From Xestospongia bergquistia (taxonomy: Eukaryota > Porifera > Demospongiae > Haplosclerida > Petrosiidae): a stretch of DNA of 64,000 nt. Shown here in pieces: positions 60,696 through 64,000 of the stretch. Location of the stretch: NCBI GenBank assembly GCA_963965975.1, contig OZ014412.1:1242501-1306500 (forward strand), given 5' to 3'. The position numbers and the translations under genes are program-made. Positions within the stretch are counted from its first letter, which is position 1, and the number at the start of each line of letters is the position of its first letter. The notes beneath the pieces were generated by a model. That model was not told where the DNA came from. It worked only from the letters and a program-made list of their open reading frames with translations, and made no database searches.

Positions 60696-61478
60696 CTAAA
60701 TACCAGAAGTTTTAAAATCATCAGAAGCTGCTACTGTGAGTAACCATCATGGCCCTTCAACATTGCATTCAATGATAGCTTTATCTGTTTGATGAATGTT
60801 TTGGTGGCTAAACATTTCATTTAGAAAAAAAGTAATGGAACAAGCAGATTTAGAGATGGCTAATGTCAGTCCTTTTTTACAAATAATTCAAACAAGAAGG
60901 TATCCTTACATTTGCTTCTTTTTCTGAAAATGTTTTATTTACTTGGAATAAAAAAATTAAATGTTAATGAAGGTGTTCTAAGTGTTAACACTTTAGCAAA
61001 AGTTTTCTATGCAATTCAGTTATACGAACTTTAAACTAACATATCTGATTATTTCATATACTAGAAACTAACCTTTAACTGTTAAAGTAGCTCCTTTTTG
61101 ATCAAGATCAATATTGTCACCAACAACACTCCATATATTACATCCAACATCTACCCCATCATTAATAGGTAGTGCTCTTATAATTAGTACTGATGACCAC
61201 ACATCAACTGATATATTGTTAGTAGTTACTGATATCTCTCTGTCTTGATTACTGGGATCAGTGACTGGAAAGCCCTCTAGAGACCACTTCAATATATCTC
61301 CTTTACCCACACAAGTAAAGTTAGCCAGTGTGTATATTAGAACAGACATTGGTAAGGGAGTTTCCGTTACTTTTGCTGTGTCAAAAAGAGAGCAGTTAGA
61401 TGTGCAATCTAGATTAACACTTCGCTTACCAGCAAAAAGAAACTTTATTAATATACATACTGATAAAATTCTCGTCAT
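44000..61478 (-). CDS. Receptor F: Ig-FN3 receptor fused to GTPase-tail and death-like module
   Basis: About 31 exons. Ectodomain: 61478-61430 (signal), 61375-61073 (Ig), 55584-55297 (FN3), 55249-55164, 55105-54874, 54813-54475 (module starting IYHVQGLTLQYY), 54368-54267, 54222-54097 (helix, GIVTGVLLTIVVITIVVICC, then KKRKKK). Tail: 54050-54017, 53962-53935, 53764-53687, 52625-52572, 52294-52261, 52204-52133, 52083-51767, 50753-50475, 50222-50156, 50105-50037, 49992-49638, 49587-49523, 48914-48694 (2A-like relic), 48642-48556, 48503-48354. A duplicated block follows: 47953-47667, 47616-47552, 46943-46723, 46671-46585, 46532-46104. Last come a weak exon near 46058-46035 and the death-like exons 44321-44154 and 44103-44000. 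Phases close throughout. The intron 61072-55585 holds the BEL/Pao fossil. The 3' half matches gene C, including GTPase-end and death exons, so this is a fusion. It could instead be two genes; transcripts would decide. Confidence 0.65.
44400..46030. other. Intron of receptor F with decayed gene C-like sequence and unknown insert
   Basis: Stretches at 44440-44620 and 45840-46015 resemble the gene C intron at 28640-28870 in order, so the whole 3' part of a C-type gene was duplicated here. The 44760-45780 stretch has no counterpart in gene C and looks like an insertion. It shows no terminal repeats that could be fixed, and its frame at 45463-45696 is unrecognised. Confidence 0.45.
46729..46752 (-). 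other. Altered 2A-like motif (DIELNYGP), copy 1
   Basis: Same exon as the receptor E 2A exon, with a hydrophobic run (LTFSLALVLLILSG) before DIELNYGP. The first proline of NPGP is tyrosine. That residue is part of the core required for 2A activity, so skipping is expected to be lost. Confidence 0.7.
48700..48723 (-). other. Altered 2A-like motif (DIELNYGP), copy 2
   Basis: Identical to the copy 1971 bp away, as expected from the recent duplication. The change to tyrosine therefore predates the duplication. Confidence 0.7.
50408..50437. repeat. ATT microsatellite
   Basis: Short run of TTA triplets within a receptor F intron. Confidence 0.9.
50475..50665 (-). repeat. 30-bp coding minisatellite in a receptor F tail exon
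   Basis: The exon encodes repeated 10-residue units such as NVDTVPSHDI, DVDIGSPCDG, NVNTVPHCDI and NVDTVPTLDI. Because the DNA period is 30 bp, the opposite strand is also open across it (50337-50753); that antisense frame is a by-product. Confidence 0.75.
51600..51700. repeat. CA/TA-rich microsatellite
   Basis: Alternating TACATATA and CACACACA stretches in a receptor F intron. Confidence 0.8.
52630..53680. other. Receptor F intron, unrecognised content
   Basis: A minus-strand open stretch at 53320-53126 (FIDKGGAGLEKKPVSPKFIH) is not bounded by convincing splice sites and matches nothing known to me. A CATATACATATATATATA microsatellite lies near 53530. Confidence 0.35.
55600..56590. other. 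Receptor F intron, AT-rich
   Basis: Nothing recognised between the FN3 exon and the interspersed repeat. Confidence 0.4.
56592..56806. repeat. Interspersed repeat, second copy
   Basis: Matches 41994-42208. It ends 14 bp before the 5' LTR of the BEL/Pao fossil and lies in the same receptor F intron. Confidence 0.75.
56820..60503 (+). mobile_element. BEL/Pao LTR retrotransposon fossil
   Basis: LTRs at 56820-56967 and 60361-60503 both start TGTTGACATTTATCAGGC and end CTCATATTCA. They differ at several per cent of positions plus small indels, pointing to moderate age. A TGGTCCACCGAACCGG primer-site-like sequence follows the 5' LTR. Recognisable parts: a coiled-coil-rich gag-like region from 57115, a zinc-knuckle-like region near 58520-58600, and an integrase region from about 58923 to 59953 (QCVTCRRYTCKPQY, VGVDYAGPIKIKYG, WCFIPEHGPNFGGLWEA), then a C-terminal domain to 60208 (LEVGDIVLLKEDG). 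The element is broken, with several breaks. It lies on the plus strand in an intron of receptor F. No target duplication was evident. Confidence 0.85.
60655..60697. repeat. TA microsatellite
   Basis: Pure TA run in the receptor F intron between the BEL/Pao fossil and the Ig exon. Confidence 0.95.
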
Positions 61479-61525
61479 CTTTCTGTGGGGCAATAACTAG
61501 AAATGTAAACGACATTAAATAGAAC

Positions 61526-63654
61526 TAGCCGTTAACGACAGGATGTTATCCATTCGAAGAAATAGAACATTCGGCGTGAGTGTTCAATAATATTGACGTA
61601 ACTTAATAACACCGGAAAAGGCCGTTTCATTTCAATGAATTAATTTATCTTTTGCAACAAAAATCATCAAGTGTATTAGAAGAGTTACAATGATGTTTCA
61701 TTTCAATGAATTAATTTTAAAAACATCTTTTGCACCAAAAATCATCAAGTGTACTAGAAGAGTTACAATGAACACATGATGAGTGTGTCCAAACACCACA
61801 ATTTGAACAGCTAATCCAAGATGGATCAGGATCATCTCCATCATCATCTTCCTGCCAACAATAATCACATACAGTGACTTCAGTATTTACTAATTTATTC
61901 CATGTACTCTCTTCATCTTCATGAGAGGGCTTTGGTAACCTTCCTTTTGATTGCCTCTTTAGCTTAGTTGAAAAAAACCTAGGCTGCTTCTTATGATTTG
62001 CAATAGGAGCTGAGTTGGACTTTGGATCAAGACGTGGTAGTTTGCTTTTTTCTTTGTCTATTTTTAGTACTAATAAAGCAGAACTTAGGTGCTTTTTTAC
62101 AGTCTTCAGTGTCTCTAAGTCATGGGATACTTCAACATGCCATACTACTTCTAGCACTAAGTTCTTCACTGCTTGACTTGCTATTTGACAATTCATGAAC
62201 TCACTTGGATCCCGCTCAAGAGCTTGAGAGTAATAGTCAGAGTTGAAATGAACTTCTGTACTAGATGTTGCTTGTAAATCAAGTAGAATATGTAGTAACT
62301 CTTCATCATCAGGGGTCAATTCTTTTTGTTTCATGTGAACTAAATGAGAATGTTTACAGACAGTGTTATGAATTGCTGAATCAAGACAAGAACAACTGTA
62401 CATGTGTACACATGCTCCATAATGACAGCAGGACAACTTACAAGTACAACTACTTTGGAGAAGTTGGACTATGTAAAAGACATCTTGATTACGTTGTGAT
62501 TGCACCTTCCATTCCATCAGAACGTAGCATATGGATATGCTTTGCTAAAGAACGAAAAAACACTTTCAAAGTAACAGCATCTTCATGATTTGTTATTGCC
62601 CAAGCAACAGGCAAACCTTCACCATGGTCATCTATGACAACTACAGAAATCAATAAGAAGTCGTAGATATTGGTCCCATGAGTAGAATCAACGCAAATCA
62701 CCTTAGTGCCAAACTTCATTCCCATTCTTCTCCTTGAGGCTTAAACACTAATATTGGGTTATATTTCATCTCTTCTACCCATGAGCATACGTTTAAGAGA
62801 TCATTTGAATGTTTCTGAATTGTATGAACATTTTGTTTCCTTCCAATGTTTAAGATGTCCTGTCTGGTGACCAATTGTTCACGCCCTATGTCATTATTAT
62901 CATCAAGGCATTTGTCACGGACATCATCAAGTATTTGGGTAACACAAACACCTTCCTGAAGTTTTATTGCTATTAGAAGTCTCACATCATCGAGAATTGG
63001 CAAATGACTAAGTTGAATTTCATGTCCAGTATGAGTGGAACAATACTCCACAACTAATGTTAAATGTGTTTTCCATTGTTTTGATATGTGCAATACAAGT
63101 GTTACCACTTCTACATTTTCCTTGACACTGAAGTGTCCATGGCCTTTTGGTTTGTAATGCCCGCTTTGATTACAGTAATAGTACAGATGTTTTACTGAGC
63201 CATATATCTTAGCAGAAGAATTTTGAACAAAGTGAGCTTTTGATTTCCTCTCCTCTTTTAACTTCCATTCATTAAATTCAGACATGCTTTTAAAGGTAAG
63301 ATTGCTAATATAAATTAGCAAATTGTGCTCAGTGGTGAGATGTTTAATCAAGTTACAGACAGTAACAAATTCATCAATAAAATTAAGAAATTAAGTAGTC
63401 AGTATTTCAACATTAGTTACCTAGCTGGACAGTGAACACAGGTCATCTTCCCACTATTCTCTTTTTTGTCGCTGTGATTTTTACTCATATGCTTAGAAAG
63501 GCCGCTTTTAAAACAGAAAGACTTGTCACAATATTCACAGAAGAAACGCTTCTCAGCCATGCTGAAGCACGTGGTACGTTATTATAATCCGACACACCCC
63601 TTTTCAATTTTTTACAATTTTACATGCTGGATAACATCCTGTCGTTAACGGTTA
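61526..63654 (-). mobile_element. MULE-type DNA transposon with perfect terminal inverted repeats
   Basis: The ends at 61529-61552 and 63628-63651 are a perfect 24-bp inverted repeat (core GTTAACGACAGGATG), extendable by a few bp with one mismatch. The transposase-like coding region at about 63559-61717 sits between them on the minus strand. No target duplication could be fixed; MULEs usually make 8-11 bp. The element begins about 50 bp upstream of the receptor F start codon, in the gene's likely promoter region. A tandem duplication of about 75 bp at 61623-61770 covers the end of the coding region, including GTTTCATTTCAATGAATTAA and AATCATCAAGTGTA. Confidence 0.8.
61717..63559 (-). pseudogene. 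MULE transposase with C2H2, catalytic, SWIM and PHD parts
   Basis: Parts in order on the minus strand. A start ATG near 63559 gives MAEKRFFCEYCDKSFCFKSG and LSKHMSKNHS, a C2H2 finger. CVHCPA followed after a gap by LIKHLTTEHN suggests a second finger, and an intron or break lies between them. Next are a long domain to 62716, the catalytic-type stretch KVICVDSTHGTNIYDF with GLPVAWAITNHEDAVTL near 62700-62540, a SWIM finger (CTCKLSCCHYGACVH, then NTVCKHSHLVHM) near 62440-62320, and a C-terminal PHD-type finger (CDYCW, WISCSNCGVWTHSSC, FWCKRCF). Three open frames meet at short overlaps near 62720 and 62500. The distance from the catalytic stretch to the SWIM finger is short for a MULE, so an internal segment is probably lost. 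Confidence 0.7.
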
Positions 63655-64000
63655 GAAGGATTTACGTTACGTAGCAACGTAAATAGCCTGTAACACAAAA
63701 AATCTTCTATTACTGAGGGATACGATGCAGTGGTTCTGTGGTTCTCATAACTTTTATTTTTATTTAGAATATATTTCAACCATATAGATATACTTATAGC
63801 TGATAAAGTATCCAACTTATACACTCACTGGAATCTAAATTTGGAGAAAGCCTGCATCTCTTTGTTTTATAGACCTTTAAATCAGATTGCAATATATTTG
63901 AAAACTTATGACATACCTTGAATCTATTAATGTTGCCAACTTTTCGAATTTTATTCTCCTTGGTGCTTTAATGTTAACATTTTTAACTTAACCCTCTCTA
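63655..64000. other. Right-edge sequence, nothing recognised
   Basis: AT-rich sequence beyond the MULE with no gene or repeat seen. Confidence 0.4.

Overview
The window looks like a piece of a demosponge nuclear genome, probably Amphimedon queenslandica or a relative. This is inferred from very AT-rich DNA, introns of about 45-350 bp with standard GT-AG ends, receptors combining Ig and FN3 domains with many phase-1 exons, an ankyrin/GTPase/death-domain gene, and many cut-and-paste transposons. No database search was possible. Most genes are split into exons too short to stand out as open frames, so the gene models below were built by hand from splice sites, exon phase and comparison between paralogues.

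All recognised host genes lie on the minus strand. They form one paralogous family of single-pass receptors: signal peptide, Ig domain, FN3 domain, two unnamed cysteine-containing ectodomain modules, transmembrane helix and cytoplasmic tail. Receptor A is 9588-6813, B is 20036-15517, E is 40434-35876 and F is 61478-44000. A decayed relic lies at 5510-4040. The ectodomain exons have matching sizes and phases, but each tail is built differently. B carries 14 tandem copies of a two-exon, 173-bp unit coding a 25-residue repeat. E ends in a hydrophobic segment followed by a canonical 2A-like motif, DIELNPGP. F carries two copies of the same exon with NYGP in place of NPGP, then runs on in frame into a GTPase-tail and death-domain module. 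Directly downstream of E lies gene C (35482-28151), with ankyrin repeats, a P-loop GTPase-like domain and a death-like domain. F therefore looks like a physical fusion of an E-type receptor with the 3' end of a C-type gene. Together they suggest a receptor-to-death-domain signalling system in which a ribosome-skipping motif may sit between receptor and effector.

Layout: 1-4000, Gypsy fossil with nested DNA transposon and LINE. 4040-5510, receptor relic with a hAT-like MITE. 6813-9588, receptor A. 10070-11840, LINE with a probable restriction-like endonuclease. 11850-15500, mostly non-coding, with a piggyBac scrap, a 360-bp duplication and a MITE. 15517-20036, receptor B. 20540-23600, MULE scrap, perfect palindrome, Gypsy fossil and tandem repeat. 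25490-26056, RRP9-like WD40 remnant. 27421-27770, 63-bp minisatellite. 28151-35482, gene C with a piggyBac relic and a second perfect palindrome in its introns. 35876-40434, receptor E. 40620-43980, repeats. 44000-61478, receptor F with an internal tandem duplication and a BEL/Pao fossil in an intron. 61526-63654, a MULE with perfect terminal inverted repeats. No tRNA, rRNA or CRISPR array was seen.
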